Shown here piece by piece: positions 26,449-36,325 of a stretch of 64,000 nucleotides of DNA. The translations under genes and the position numbers were made by a program. Where the stretch lies: assembly GCF_017875275.1 (NCBI RefSeq), contig NZ_JAGGML010000001.1, forward strand, positions 3,555,001 through 3,619,000. Direction: 5' to 3'. How positions within the stretch are numbered: position 1 is the stretch's first letter; each line of letters starts with the position of its first letter. The notes beneath the pieces were generated by a model. It ran no database searches, had not been told where the DNA came from, and worked only from the letters and a program-made list of their open reading frames with translations. This stretch comes from Xanthobacter flavus. GTDB taxonomy: Bacteria; Pseudomonadota; Alphaproteobacteria; Rhizobiales; Xanthobacteraceae.

Positions 26449-28576
26449 GTCCGGACAAGCTCGGATTGGTCATGAAATACTGATGGGCGTTGAACGGCTC
26501 CTCGCCCGGCGCCGGGACTATGCGTTCGGAGGAGCCATCCGGCAAGACACGCCAGCTCTGCTGGTTGTCGATAAGGTTCGCGACCATGATCTGGTCGAGC
26601 ACCTGCTCGTGCACGGTCGGGTTGGTGATGGGGCACAGGGTCTCAACCCGGCGGTCGAGGTTGCGCGGCATCAGGTCCGCCGAGGAGATGTAGACGATGG
26701 CGTTCGGGCTGGGCAGGCCATGGCCGCCGCCGAAGCAGTAGATGCGCGAGTGCTCCAGGAAGCGCCCGACGATGGACTTCACCCGGATGTTCTCGCTCAG
26801 GCCGGGGATGCCCGGCCTGAGGCAGCAGATGCCGCGGATGACGCAATCCACCTGCACCCCGGCCGCGCTCGCGGCATAGAGCGCGTCGATGATCTCGGGG
26901 TCCACAAGCGAATTGCACTTCAGCCAGATCGCCGCCGGACGGCCCGCCCGCGCGAACTCGATCTCGTCCGCGATGTGCTTCATCAGCCGCGGCTTGAGGA
27001 AGGACGGCGACACGGCCATCGCGTCGAGCTCATCAGGCGTCGCATAGCCGGTGATGAAGTTGAAGATGCGCGCCACGTCTTGGGCGATCACCGGATCGGC
27101 GGTGAAGAAGGACAGGTCGGTGTAGATGCGCGCGGTAATGGGGTGGTAGTTTCCGGTGCCCACATGCACGTAGGTGGCGAGCTGCGAGCCCTCGCGGCGC
27201 ACCGCCATGGAAAGCTTGCCGTGGGTCTTCAGCTCGATGAAGCCGAAGACCACCTGCACGCCGGCGCGCTCCAGGTCACGCGCCCAACGGATGTTGGCCT
27301 CCTCGTCGAAGCGCGCCTTCAGCTCCACCAGCGCCGTCACCGACTTGCCGGCTTCGGCCGCCTCGGCGAGCGCCTTCACGATGGGGCTGTCGGATGAGGT
27401 GCGGTACAAGGTCTGCTTGATGGCGACGACATTGGGGTCGCGGGCGGCCTGGCGCAGAAACTGAACCACCACGTCAAAGGATTCATAAGGGTGGTGAACC
27501 AGAATGTCCTTCTCGCGAATAGCGAGAAAGCAGTCTCCGCCGTGGTCGCGGATGCGCTCGGGAAATCGGGCGTTGTAGGCCTGGAACTTCAGGTCCGGCC
27601 TGTCCACCGACACGAGCTGCGAAAATTCGTTCAGCGCGAGCACGCCGTCCACCACGAAGATCTCGTCGTCGTTCACCCCAAGCTCGCGGGCGACGAAGAT
27701 GCGCAGTTCGTCCGGCATGGCGGCGTCGGCCTCCATGCGGATCACCTCGCCGTACCGGCGCTGCTTCAGCGCGGTCTCGAACAGGCGCACGAGGTCTTCC
27801 GCCTCTTCCTCGATTTCGAGGTCGCTGTCGCGGATGACGCGAAAGACGCCCTGTCCCTTCACGGCGTAGCCGGGGAAGAGGCGGGCGATGAACAGGCCGA
27901 TCATCTGCTCGAGCGTCATGAAGCGCAGCGTGCCGGCGCCCTGGTCCGGCAGGCGGATGAAGCGGTCGACCTTGGCCGGAATGCGGATAAGCGCGTTCAT
28001 CCCCCGCCCGTCCGACTGGCGCACCAGCTGGAGCGCCAGCGAGAAGCCGAGGTTGGGAATGAAGGGGAAGGGGTGGGCCGGATCGATGGCGAGGGGGGTC
28101 AGCACCGGGAAGACATGGTTGAGGAAGTGCCGCTCCAGCACGTCCATGTCCTCGGGAGTCCCGTCCGTGCCGTCCACCAGCACGATACCGGCGCCGGCGA
28201 GGTCTCGCCGCAGTTCGCGCCAGCGGCCCTGCTGGTCGGCGATCAATTGCGCGGCGGCCGCGAGAATGGTGTTCAGTTGCTCGGAGGGGGTGAGCCCGTC
28301 CGGGCTCGGGGTCTGGACGCCTTCTCGCACCTGTTCCTTCAGGCCCGCCACGCGGACCATGAAGAATTCGTCGAGGTTGTTGGCGGAAATGGAGAGGAAG
28401 CGCAGTTGCTCCAGCAGCGGGTGATTGCGGTTCTCCGCTTCCTCCAGCACGCGGCGGTTGAAGCCGAGCCAGGAAATCTCGCGGTTGATGAACCGCTGCG
28501 GGGATTGCGCGAGCGGGCTTTCCACTTCGGCGACGATCTCGGTGTCGGAGAGAGCTACAGCCTCGTTCATGCCCAT
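26384..28576 (-). CDS. ppk: Polyphosphate kinase 1
   Basis: This 730-residue membrane-associated enzyme reversibly polymerises ATP gamma-phosphate into polyphosphate. The N-terminal domain begins [20 protein letters not shown]. The catalytic core has [38 protein letters not shown] and [17 protein letters not shown] (phospho-acceptor His region near residue 610). The length is typical. Two ATG codons (28576 and 28570) are possible; the second has the better spaced GGAG site. It lies upstream of ppx in the same orientation. Confidence 0.96.
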   Translation of the reverse strand: MGMNEAVALSDTEIVAEVESPLAQSPQRFINREISWLGFNRRVLEEAENRNHPLLEQLRFLSISANNLDEFFMVRVAGLKEQVREGVQTPSPDGLTPSEQLNTILAAAAQLIADQQGRWRELRRDLAGAGIVLVDGTDGTPEDMDVLERHFLNHVFPVLTPLAIDPAHPFPFIPNLGFSLALQLVRQSDGRGMNALIRIPAKVDRFIRLPDQGAGTLRFMTLEQMIGLFIARLFPGYAVKGQGVFRVIRDSDLEIEEEAEDLVRLFETALKQRRYGEVIRMEADAAMPDELRIFVARELGVNDDEIFVVDGVLALNEFSQLVSVDRPDLKFQAYNARFPERIRDHGGDCFLAIREKDILVHHPYESFDVVVQFLRQAARDPNVVAIKQTLYRTSSDSPIVKALAEAAEAGKSVTALVELKARFDEEANIRWARDLERAGVQVVFGFIELKTHGKLSMAVRREGSQLATYVHVGTGNYHPITARIYTDLSFFTADPVIAQDVARIFNFITGYATPDELDAMAVSPSFLKPRLMKHIADEIEFARAGRPAAIWLKCNSLVDPEIIDALYAASAAGVQVDCVIRGICCLRPGIPGLSENIRVKSIVGRFLEHSRIYCFGGGHGLPSPNAIVYISSADLMPRNLDRRVETLCPITNPTVHEQVLDQIMVANLIDNQQSWRVLPDGSSERIVPAPGEEPFNAHQYFMTNPSLSGRGKSLKDSSPRSLFVRRGGGR

Positions 28577-28676
28577 TCGCTCCGTCGCTCCCTCAACGCC
28601 TCAATGGCGGAAACCGGCCGGACCATGGCCGGCTTGCATGACCACTCTATGACATTGCGCCGGCCTTGCGCGTTCC

Positions 28677-29429
28677 TCAATCATCGCCCACCGGACCGGC
28701 GCCGCCGGGCGCATCGTCTGGATGGTCGCCGAATGCCTCGGCGTCGAGCGCGGACGCCAGCACCTGGGCCGCGAGGGCGCGCGTCACCGGCCGCCGGGCG
28801 GCCAGCGCCGCCTGGTCCAGCGCCTCGACAATGCGCTGCGCGCCGGCCACTGAACGCGGAATCCGCAGCAGGAGATATTGTACGGTCGCCTCGTCCACAG
28901 CGAGCTGGCGGTCGGCGAACAGCTTCACCAGCACCGCGGCCAGCAGCGCATCGTCCGCCGGGGCGATCTCGAACACCGGAATGGCACGCAGACGGGAAGC
29001 GAGGTCCGCGGTGGCGAGCGCGAAGCCGGAGGGCAGCGTGCGCGCGGTCATCAGCAGGTAGGCCTGCTGCTCGCGGGCGAGATTGAGCAGGTGGAAGAGG
29101 GCCGGCTCGCTGAAGGTCGCCGGGTCGAGATCCTCGAGCACCAGGGCATCGTGGGCGAGGGCGGCCGGCACCGACTCGCGCACGAGGTCACGGGCAGCGA
29201 GCGTCAGGGCGCCCGACCGTTCGGCGAAGATGGCGGCGAGGTGGCTCTTGCCCGAGCCGTCCGGCCCGACAAGGCAAGCGACGCGCGAGGGCCAGTCCGG
29301 AAACGCATCGATGAGCGCGAGCGCTGCCGCGTTGCCGGGGGCCGCAAGGAAATCCTCGCGGCGGAGCGCCGGCTGGTTGGGCAGGTCGAGGGCAAGCTGT
29401 CGCGGCGGTCCGGCCGGGAGACGGGGCAT
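28677..29429 (-). CDS. hdaA: DnaA-related regulatory inactivator (HdaA)
   Basis: A 250-residue AAA+ protein homologous to the DnaA ATPase core without the DNA-binding domain. Features: the N-terminal clamp-binding-like segment RQLALDLP (residues 10-17), Walker A GPDGSGKSHLA near residue 56-66, Walker B-like LVLEDLDP, and LASRLRAIPVFEIAP (sensor/arginine-finger region). HdaA with the DNA polymerase clamp stimulates ATP hydrolysis by DnaA and so prevents re-initiation. It starts 4 bases after the stop of the upstream AI-2E permease gene, an arrangement common in alphaproteobacteria. Confidence 0.88.
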   Translation of the reverse strand: MPRLPAGPPRQLALDLPNQPALRREDFLAAPGNAAALALIDAFPDWPSRVACLVGPDGSGKSHLAAIFAERSGALTLAARDLVRESVPAALAHDALVLEDLDPATFSEPALFHLLNLAREQQAYLLMTARTLPSGFALATADLASRLRAIPVFEIAPADDALLAAVLVKLFADRQLAVDEATVQYLLLRIPRSVAGAQRIVEALDQAALAARRPVTRALAAQVLASALDAEAFGDHPDDAPGGAGPVGDD

Positions 29430-29433
29430 GATG

Positions 29434-30648
29434 TCAGCGCGCCTCGGCCGGCGGATCTTCCTCATCCGCGGCGCCCTGGTAGAGCGAGGATTGCATGTAC
29501 CTGGCGATGGCGAAGCGCACGAGCACCCCGGCCACCGCCGTCAGCGGCACCGCCAGCAGAAGGCCGACGAAGCCGAACAGGTAGCCGAAGGCGAACAAGG
29601 CGAACATCAGCCACACCGGATGCACGCCGATGCTGTCGCCCACCAGTTTGGGCGCGAGCACGTAGCCCTCGATGGTCTGGCCGGCGACGAAGATGGCGAG
29701 CACGGTGCCGATCATGCCCCAGTCGGGAAAGAACTGGACGATGGCCACGCCCATGGCCAGCACGAAGCCGGTGAGCGATCCCACATAGGGGATGAAGGTG
29801 ATGACCCCCGAGACGATGCCGATGAGCAGCCCGAAGTTGAGCCCCACCATGGACAGGGAGATGGCGTAGAAGCCGCCCAGCAGCAGGCAGACCGTGGCCT
29901 GGCCGCGCACGAAGCCGGCCACCGCATTGTCCATGGCGCGGGCGAGGCCGCGCACCACCGGGCGATGCGGAACAGGCACCAGCCGGTCCACCAGCCCAAC
30001 CATCTCGTTCCAGTCGCACAGGATGTAGAACACAACCACCGGCGTCACCACCAGCAGCGCGAACAGGGCGACGAGTGCCTGTCCGCCGGACCAGACCGAG
30101 GAGAGCAGGGTCAGCACATGGCTGACGCCCTGGGTCATCAGGTCCGAGATGGAGCGCTGCATGTCCGGCAGTCGGTCGCCGACGATGCCGCTCAGCCATT
30201 CCCGGTTCTCTTCGGTCAGAAGGCCCTGAAGGCGCGTCACATAGGAGGGCAGGCGCTGGATGAACTCGAACAGCTGCGACGACAGGATCGGCAGCGCCAG
30301 CAGGAAGAACAGCATCACCAGCAGCAGCATGATCCCCACCACCACGAGGGCGGAGAGGGTGCGTGCGACGCCGATGTGCTCCAGGCGGGCGACCACCGGA
30401 TTGAGGAAATAGGCGAGCACGATGCCTGCCACGAAGGGCAGGAGGATGCCGGACAGCAGCCAGAGGATAAGGGCGGTGAGCAGTAGCGCGCCCACCCAGA
30501 AGCGGGCCTGAATGCGCACCGATGTCCCCTCCATTCCCGGATGGATCGGCACGGGCATGCGGGGCAGGCGGGCGAAAGCTGCGCTGCGCCGCGCCGGCGA
30601 CGTCGGGTCGCTGCGGAGTTCCGGCATGCGCGTGCGGTCGCCGTCCAT
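29434..30648 (-). CDS. AI-2E family transporter (second copy)
   Basis: A 404-residue inner-membrane protein of the AI-2E/PerM family with about eight helices. Characteristic stretches are ILLPFVAGIVLAYFLNPVV near the start, GVITFIPYVGSLTGFVLAMG in the centre and GYVLAPKLVGDSIGVHPVWLMFALFAFGYLFGFVGLLLAVPLTAV near the end. It is shorter than the protein at 4030 and lacks its soluble tail. The first 40 residues are hydrophilic, so an internal start (MPVPIHPGMEG) is possible. It is closely linked to hdaA (4-base gap) and to the phosphatidyltransferase gene, suggesting one transcription unit. Confidence 0.88.
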   Translation of the reverse strand: MDGDRTRMPELRSDPTSPARRSAAFARLPRMPVPIHPGMEGTSVRIQARFWVGALLLTALILWLLSGILLPFVAGIVLAYFLNPVVARLEHIGVARTLSALVVVGIMLLLVMLFFLLALPILSSQLFEFIQRLPSYVTRLQGLLTEENREWLSGIVGDRLPDMQRSISDLMTQGVSHVLTLLSSVWSGGQALVALFALLVVTPVVVFYILCDWNEMVGLVDRLVPVPHRPVVRGLARAMDNAVAGFVRGQATVCLLLGGFYAISLSMVGLNFGLLIGIVSGVITFIPYVGSLTGFVLAMGVAIVQFFPDWGMIGTVLAIFVAGQTIEGYVLAPKLVGDSIGVHPVWLMFALFAFGYLFGFVGLLLAVPLTAVAGVLVRFAIARYMQSSLYQGAADEEDPPAEAR

Positions 30649-30705
30649 CACCTTGCGCCTTTCAACCGGCCGCCCGAAGGAGAGCCGATCCTGAACCGTC
30701 GCCCC

Positions 30706-31236
30706 TCAGCTTGCCATATGGCGCGTCCATGCGGCGAGATAGGCAGCGGCGGAAAGGCCCGTCAAGAGGCCGACCAGCACCAGCCCGAGATCGTACAGCC
30801 CCGGCACGGCCACGCCGAAGCCCGCGCTGGCCAGCACGACGGCCGCGAAGCTGATCTGCGCTGCCGTGTTCACCTTGGAAATCAGCAGGGGGCTGATCGT
30901 CACCGGCTTCGCCATCACCAGCGAGAGCACCACCGCGCCAATGATCATGACATCCCGCGAGACGACCGCGATGGCGACCCAGCGCGGAATGAGCCCCACC
31001 ACCGCCAGCGTCACGTAGATCGAGACGAGCAGCGCCTTGTCCGCGACCGGGTCGAGATAGGAGCCAAGCTCGGTCTGCATCTGGAAGCGCTTGGCGATGA
31101 AACCGTCGAGCGCGTCCGATACCCCCGCAGCAAGGAACAACCAGAAGGCGAGGAGCGGCTCGCCCGAGGCGATGGCCCACACCACGGCCGGCACCAGGAA
31201 GATGCGCAGCAAGGTGATGATGTTGGGGATGCTCAA
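30706..31236 (-). CDS. CDP-alcohol phosphatidyltransferase family protein (PgsA-like)
   Basis: A 176-residue membrane enzyme. The family active-site pattern is visible as D41-x2-D44-G45, A48, G58-x3-D62-x3-D66 (within SDALDGFIAKRFQMQTELG and SYLDPVADK); the usual Arg after Ala is Lys here. PgsA makes phosphatidylglycerol phosphate from CDP-diacylglycerol and glycerol-3-phosphate; cardiolipin-type or other head-group transferases share the motif. Six hydrophobic helices are expected. The N-terminus MSIPNIITLLRI is classical. It lies 57 bases upstream of the AI-2E permease gene. Confidence 0.88.
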   Translation of the reverse strand: MSIPNIITLLRIFLVPAVVWAIASGEPLLAFWLFLAAGVSDALDGFIAKRFQMQTELGSYLDPVADKALLVSIYVTLAVVGLIPRWVAIAVVSRDVMIIGAVVLSLVMAKPVTISPLLISKVNTAAQISFAAVVLASAGFGVAVPGLYDLGLVLVGLLTGLSAAAYLAAWTRHMAS

Positions 31237-31310
31237 GGCTCTTCCGCCACCCTGATAGCGTTGAAAGGCCAGCCGTTGCGAGAAGAGCGCGGGCGCTCCG
31301 CGCTCCGCCC

Positions 31311-32600
31311 TCAGGCGCTGATGCGCTCGATCTCCGCGCCGCAGCGCGACAGCTTCTCTTCCAGCTTTTCGAAGCCGCGATCGAGGTGATAGACGCGCTG
31401 CACCATGGTCTCGCCCTCGGCGGCGAGGCCGGCGATGACGAGGGAGACCGAGGCGCGCAGGTCGGTGGCCATCACCGGTGCGCCTGTCAGCCGCTCCACG
31501 CCCTCCACGACGGCGGTGTCGCCGTCGAGGTGGATACGGGCACCGAGGCGCGCCAACTCCTGAACATGCATGAAGCGGTTCTCGAAGATGGTCTCTGTGA
31601 TGCGTGAGCGGCCCTTCGCCTTGGTCATCAGGGCCATGAACTGGGCCTGCAGGTCGGTCGGGAAGCCGGGATAGGGGGCGGTGGAGACGTCCACCGGCAG
31701 GATGCCGGCGCCGTTGCGGCGGACACGAATGCCCTCGTTGGTGGCGTCGATCTCCGCGCCGGCGTGGCGCAGGGTCTCCAGCGCGTCCTCCAGGAGGTCC
31801 GGCCGGGCGCCGGCGAGCATCACGTCACCGCCGGTCATGGCGGTGGCCATGGCATAGGTACCGGTCTCGATGCGGTCGGGCAGCACCGCGTGGCGGGCCG
31901 CCTTGAGGCGCGGCACGCCCTCGATGCGGATGGTTGACGTGCCGGCCCCCTCGATGCGCGCGCCCATCTTGATGAGGCAGTCGGCGACATCGACGATCTC
32001 GGGCTCGCGCGCGGCATTCTCGATCACGCTCTCGCCGCGGGCGAGGGCGGCGGCCATCAGCGCGGTATGGGTCGCGCCCACGGACACCTTGGGGAAGACG
32101 ATCCGGGCGCCGGTGAGCCCGCGCGGGGCCTTGGCCAGCACGTAGCCGGCGTCGATCTCGATGTCCGCGCCCAGCGCGCGCAGGGCGTCGAGGTGGAAAT
32201 CCACCGGCCGCGTGCCGATGGCGCAACCGCCCGGCAGCGAGACCTTGGCGACGCCCATGCGGGCGAGCAGCGGCCCCACCACCCAGAAGGAGGCACGCAT
32301 CTTCGACACCAGCTCGTAGGGCGCGACCGTGTCCACGATGACGCGGGCATCGATCTCCAGCGTCTGGCCGGCGTAGGGGTCGTCGCCGTTGCGCTTGCCG
32401 TTGGTGGTGATATCCACGCCGTGATTGCCGAGGATGCGCTGCAGCAGGGCCACGTCCGCAAGACGGGGGACGTTTTCCAGAATCAGCTTCTCCTCGGTCA
32501 GGAGGCTGGCGATCATCAGCGGCAGGGCTGCGTTCTTCGCGCCCGAGATGGGGATGGTGCCCTTCAGCTCGTTGCCGCCGACGATGCGAATCTTGTCCAT
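31311..32600 (-). CDS. murA: UDP-N-acetylglucosamine 1-carboxyvinyltransferase MurA
   Basis: This 429-residue cytoplasmic enzyme transfers enolpyruvate to UDP-GlcNAc, the first committed step of peptidoglycan synthesis and the target of fosfomycin. The N-terminus [26 protein letters not shown] is diagnostic. The catalytic Cys is C126 in [16 protein letters not shown], so this is the fosfomycin-sensitive Cys form. The C-terminus has the typical [22 protein letters not shown]. It is followed by the phosphatidyltransferase gene. Confidence 0.97.
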   Translation of the reverse strand: MDKIRIVGGNELKGTIPISGAKNAALPLMIASLLTEEKLILENVPRLADVALLQRILGNHGVDITTNGKRNGDDPYAGQTLEIDARVIVDTVAPYELVSKMRASFWVVGPLLARMGVAKVSLPGGCAIGTRPVDFHLDALRALGADIEIDAGYVLAKAPRGLTGARIVFPKVSVGATHTALMAAALARGESVIENAAREPEIVDVADCLIKMGARIEGAGTSTIRIEGVPRLKAARHAVLPDRIETGTYAMATAMTGGDVMLAGARPDLLEDALETLRHAGAEIDATNEGIRVRRNGAGILPVDVSTAPYPGFPTDLQAQFMALMTKAKGRSRITETIFENRFMHVQELARLGARIHLDGDTAVVEGVERLTGAPVMATDLRASVSLVIAGLAAEGETMVQRVYHLDRGFEKLEEKLSRCGAEIERISA

Positions 32601-32668
32601 GCCGTCCTGTCCTTGCCTTGCGAGCGGCGCCCCCTGAGCCGGCCGTAAGCGGATGTAAGAGGAAAGCT

Positions 32669-32896
32669 CTAGCCCGGCTCGCCCTCTGGCACAATCGCGG
32701 GCTTCCCCTCCGACGGGGCGCTGCTACCACCCGTTGCGGGATTTCCACCGGAAGCCTCGGTGGAAGAGGCGGTCGGCGCGGAGGGAGCATCGCTCTCCTG
32801 TGGTGCGCGGCGCGCACGAGCCTGCGACTTGCGACGCTGGAGATTGGCGCGCAAGGCGGCGGCGAGGCGGTCCGATCGATCCGTGTCAGAGGCCAT
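32669..32896 (-). CDS. Short basic protein of unknown function upstream of murA
   Basis: A 75-residue protein. The first 30 residues ([20 protein letters not shown] and following [10 protein letters not shown]) form a strongly basic, probably helical segment; the rest is Ser/Ala/Pro/Glu-rich and likely disordered. An AGGGAA site precedes the ATG at 32896. Short proteins with the same [11 protein letters not shown] start occur next to murA in other alphaproteobacteria, from memory; none has a known function. The 68-base gap to murA allows co-transcription. Confidence 0.65.
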   Translation of the reverse strand: MASDTDRSDRLAAALRANLQRRKSQARARRAPQESDAPSAPTASSTEASGGNPATGGSSAPSEGKPAIVPEGEPG

Positions 32897-33196
32897 GATG
32901 TTCCCTTTTCGTCCCATTAGAGGGGGTGCCGAGCCGGCGCAAGGGCACCCTTTCTCCTTACCTTTGCGTGCATTGCTGGCCTTGCCGCGGGGAGTGTGCT
33001 AACGAGCCCAATTGCTGGGCCGGGGGAAAGCGTGCGTACGGGCGCTGCACCATCCGCGCGCGGCGCGAGGACGAACCGCTGAAATCTCGTCTCCTTCGCG
33101 ACGGAGGGGGACTGGGCACGGCGGAAAAAAGGCATTATGCCCTCCTCCAGCCGCCGAACGGCAACGGGATTATCCGAACAACCGAGGGTTCGATCT
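32897..33196. other. Divergent intergenic region upstream of acpP
   Basis: Three hundred bases without a supported gene. It must hold the promoters for acpP and for the minus-strand small gene. No convincing paired -35/-10 boxes, hairpin or repeat was picked out by eye. The open frames that cross it are Arg-rich and lack ribosome-binding sites. Confidence 0.5.
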
Positions 33197-33433
33197 ATGA
33201 GTGACATCGCCGAGCGGGTGAAGAAGATTGTCGCGGAGCACTTGGGAGTTGAGCCCGAGAAGGTCACGGAGAGCGCCTCCTTCATCGACGATCTCGGCGC
33301 CGACAGCCTCGACACCGTGGAACTCGTGATGGCCTTCGAGGAGGCCTTCAACTGCGAGATCCCGGACGATGCCGCCGAGACCATCCTGACTGTGGGCGAC
33401 GCGATCAAGTTCCTGGAAAAGAACGCGGCTTGA
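33197..33433 (+). CDS. acpP: Acyl carrier protein
   Basis: This 78-residue acidic four-helix protein carries growing acyl chains on a phosphopantetheine arm. The attachment site is S37 in [18 protein letters not shown]. Start [18 protein letters not shown] and end IKFLEKNAA are classical. The ATG at 33197 gives the family length; a frame-open extension to 33137 is Arg/Ser-rich and is upstream leader. It is immediately followed by fabF, as in many proteobacteria. Confidence 0.98.
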   Translation: MSDIAERVKKIVAEHLGVEPEKVTESASFIDDLGADSLDTVELVMAFEEAFNCEIPDDAAETILTVGDAIKFLEKNAA

Positions 33434-33542
33434 TCCATACGCGTGTCCATCTGGCGGTCGCGTGGCGCTCGGCGCCCGCGGCCGTTGTTGCACCGGGCCG
33501 CGCGCCAGGGGCGCCGTTCGCCCGCCTCCCGGAGTTTTTCCC

Positions 33543-34805
33543 ATGAGACGTGTTGTCGTCACCGGCCTCGGCATGGTGACGCCGCTCGCCTGCGGCGTCG
33601 AGCCGACCTGGCGGCGGCTGCTTGCCGGCGAAAGCGGTGTCAAGGCGATCAGCCATTTCGAGGTGTCCGACCTCGCGTGCAAGATCGCGGCGAACATCCC
33701 GCGCGGCGACGGGTCCGACGGCACCTACAATCCCGACCAGTGGATGGAGCCGAAGGAGCAGCGCAAGGTCGATGAATTCATCGTCTTCGCCATGGCCGCG
33801 GCCACCCAGGCGCTGGACGACGCCGGCTGGCATCCCACGGAGTACGAGGACCAGATTGCCTCGGGCGTGCTGATCGGCTCCGGCATCGGCGGTATCGAGG
33901 GCATAGCGGAAGCGTCCCTGCTCCTGAAGGATCGCGGCCCGCGCCGCATCTCGCCCTTCTTCATCCCCGGCCGGCTCATCAATCTCGCCGGCGGCTACGT
34001 CTCCATCACGCACGGCCTCAAGGGGCCGAACCACGCGGTGGTCACGGCCTGCTCCACCGGCGCCCATGCCATCGGCGACGCCGGCCGGCTGATCGCTCTC
34101 GGCGACGCCGACGTGATGGTCGCGGGCGGCACCGAATCGCCGGTCAACCGGCTCTCCATCGCCGGCTTCGCCGCGTGCAAGGCGCTCTGCACCGCGTTCA
34201 ATGACGACCCCATTCACGCCTCGCGCCCCTACGACAAGGACCGGGACGGCTTCGTCATGGGCGAGGGCGCCGGCGTCGTGGTGCTGGAAGAGCTGGAGCA
34301 CGCGAAGGCGCGCGGCGCCAAGATCTATGCCGAGCTGGTCGGCTACGGCCTGTCGGGCGATGCCTTCCACATCACCGCCCCGTCCATGGACGGCGACGGC
34401 GCCTACCGCTGCATGTCGGCGGCGCTGAAGCGGGCGGGCCTGACGGCGGACGACATCGACTACATCAACGCCCACGGCACCTCCACCATGGCCGACGAGA
34501 TCGAGCTCAAGGCGGTGGAGCGGCTGCTCGGCAATGCGGCGGCCAAGACCGCCATGTCGTCGACCAAGTCGTCCATCGGCCATCTGCTCGGGGCCGCGGG
34601 CTCGGTGGAGGCGATCTTCTCCATCCTCGCCATCCGCGACCAGATTGCCCCGGCGACGCTCAATCTCGACAATCCGTCGGTGGAGACGCCGATCGATCTG
34701 GTGCCGCTGACGCCCAAGCCGCGCAAGATCGACGCCGTGCTCTCCAATTCCTTCGGCTTCGGCGGCACCAATGCGTCGCTGATCTTCCGCCGCTACGACG
34801 CCTGA
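33543..34805 (+). CDS. fabF: 3-oxoacyl-[acyl-carrier-protein] synthase II
   Basis: This 420-residue thiolase-fold condensing enzyme extends acyl-ACP with malonyl-ACP in type II fatty-acid synthesis. The nucleophile is C170 in VVTACSTGAHAIGD. The two histidines are in YINAHGTSTMADEIE and STKSSIGHLLGAAGSVEA, and the C-terminal SFGFGGTNASLIFR loop is intact. GGAG precedes the ATG at 33543; the longer open frame from 33462 is not supported. It lies 109 bases after acpP. Confidence 0.97.
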   Translation: MRRVVVTGLGMVTPLACGVEPTWRRLLAGESGVKAISHFEVSDLACKIAANIPRGDGSDGTYNPDQWMEPKEQRKVDEFIVFAMAAATQALDDAGWHPTEYEDQIASGVLIGSGIGGIEGIAEASLLLKDRGPRRISPFFIPGRLINLAGGYVSITHGLKGPNHAVVTACSTGAHAIGDAGRLIALGDADVMVAGGTESPVNRLSIAGFAACKALCTAFNDDPIHASRPYDKDRDGFVMGEGAGVVVLEELEHAKARGAKIYAELVGYGLSGDAFHITAPSMDGDGAYRCMSAALKRAGLTADDIDYINAHGTSTMADEIELKAVERLLGNAAAKTAMSSTKSSIGHLLGAAGSVEAIFSILAIRDQIAPATLNLDNPSVETPIDLVPLTPKPRKIDAVLSNSFGFGGTNASLIFRRYDA

Positions 34806-34812
34806 TACGGCC

Positions 34813-34838
34813 TGCGGTCGGGCGGGAGCCCGGCCGCA
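34813..34838 (+). terminator. Hairpin downstream of fabF
   Basis: TGCGGTCGGGC at 34813-34823 pairs with GCCCGGCCGCA at 34828-34838 (one G-T pair) around a GGGA loop, 7 bases after the fabF stop. No T-run follows. It could partly insulate acpP-fabF from mltG, which starts 117 bases further on. Confidence 0.5.
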
Positions 34839-34954
34839 CGACGCTGGGACAGCCTGCCCCCGTCACGCCCGAATGTCCCTTTAGCAAGCCGCCAAAAGGT
34901 GGCTGACTGCTCCGCGCAACGCGAGAGCTTAGGCCGACGACAAGGGAGCCCGGG

Positions 34955-36307
34955 ATGGCCCAGTCCAACGACGGATCATCGACGCGCGAGGAGCCGGAGA
35001 AGGACGCACCGCGCGACGCGGCTTCGTCATATCCCCCGTCTTCCGACCAGGCCGCTTCGCCAGTGCAGTCCGGTCCCGGTGAGGATTCACCGCTCCTGCC
35101 GAAAGGGCAGGTCCGCCCGCCCGAGGCCATCGCCTCGGCTCCGCCGCGCCCGCCTGCCGCTCCGCCCATGCCGACAGGTCCCACCCGCAACACCAAGCAG
35201 CGCAAGGCGCCTCCGCGCAGGCCGCCGCCGAAGCCGCCCCGGCCGTCGCGCAGCGCGCGGCATCCCGCCGTCACCATCGGCAGCGGCATCTTCACCTTTC
35301 TGCTGTTCGCCTTCGTCGCCGTGGGGCTTGCCGGCTGGTATGGCCAGCGCGCCTTCACCGAGCCTGGACCGCTCACCGCCGACAAGGTCGTCAACATTCC
35401 GCGCGGCGCCGGCGTGCGCGACATGGCCGAGATTCTCGAGCGCGAGGGCGTCATCCAGAGCTGGGTGCTGTTCGTGGCCGGACAGAAGATTTCCCGCCCG
35501 GATGCCTCGCTGAAGGCAGGCGAATACGTTTTCAAGCCCGGCCAGTCGGTGGCGAGCGTGATCGACACCATCGCGTCCGGCAAGGTCGTGCTGCACCAGG
35601 TGACCATTCCCGAAGGGCTGACCAGCCAGCAGGTGGTCAAGCGCCTGATGGACAATGACCTTCTCACCGGCACCCCCGCCGTGCCCCAGGAGGGCACGCT
35701 GCTGCCCGAGACCTACCGCATCCATCGCGGCATGACCCGTGATGCCGTGCTCCAGGAGATGGCGGACGCGCAGAAGAAGTTGCTGGCCACCATCTGGGCG
35801 AAGCGCGCGCCGGACGTGCCGCTCAAGAGCCCGCAGGAACTGGTAACCCTCGCCTCCATCGTCGAAAAGGAGACCGGGCAGGCCGACGAGCGACCCAAGG
35901 TCGCCGCCGTGTTCGTCAACCGCCTGGCGCGGAAGATGCGGCTGCAGTCCGACCCGACCATCATCTACGGCATCGTCGGCGGACGAGGCTCGCTCGGCCG
36001 GCCGATCTCGCGCACGGACATCGCCACAGCAACCGCCTACAACACCTATGCCATCGACGGACTGCCCCCCGGCCCCATCTGCAATCCGGGCAAGGACGCT
36101 CTGATGGCGGCGGCCAACCCGCCAAAGACGAAGGATCTCTTCTTCGTCGCCGACGGCACCGGCGGCCACGCCTTCGCCGAGACGCTGGCCGACCACAACA
36201 AGAACGTCGCCCGCTGGCGGGCGATCGAACAGGGCGCCCCCCCGGCGCAGGGCGGCCAGCCGCCCGCTGCCCCGGCCGCCACACCTGCGGCCCCCCCAGG
36301 CCGCTGA
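34955..36307 (+). CDS. mltG: Endolytic peptidoglycan transglycosylase MltG
   Basis: A 450-residue inner-membrane-anchored enzyme that cuts nascent glycan strands and sets their length. A Pro/Arg-rich cytoplasmic region of about 105 residues precedes one transmembrane helix (about 108-130, FTFLLFAFVAVGLAGWYG). The YceG domain then shows the catalytic-Glu segment LASIVEKETGQADERPKVAAVFVNRL and LQSDPTIIYG, and ends NPGKDALMAAANPPKTKDLFFVADG. A short Ala/Pro/Gln tail closes it. The cytoplasmic extension is longer than in E. coli MltG. An AGGGAG site precedes the ATG; yicC follows after 18 bases. Confidence 0.95.
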   Translation: MAQSNDGSSTREEPEKDAPRDAASSYPPSSDQAASPVQSGPGEDSPLLPKGQVRPPEAIASAPPRPPAAPPMPTGPTRNTKQRKAPPRRPPPKPPRPSRSARHPAVTIGSGIFTFLLFAFVAVGLAGWYGQRAFTEPGPLTADKVVNIPRGAGVRDMAEILEREGVIQSWVLFVAGQKISRPDASLKAGEYVFKPGQSVASVIDTIASGKVVLHQVTIPEGLTSQQVVKRLMDNDLLTGTPAVPQEGTLLPETYRIHRGMTRDAVLQEMADAQKKLLATIWAKRAPDVPLKSPQELVTLASIVEKETGQADERPKVAAVFVNRLARKMRLQSDPTIIYGIVGGRGSLGRPISRTDIATATAYNTYAIDGLPPGPICNPGKDALMAAANPPKTKDLFFVADGTGGHAFAETLADHNKNVARWRAIEQGAPPAQGGQPPAAPAATPAAPPGR

Positions 36308-36325
36308 ACGAACACGGAGACGGCC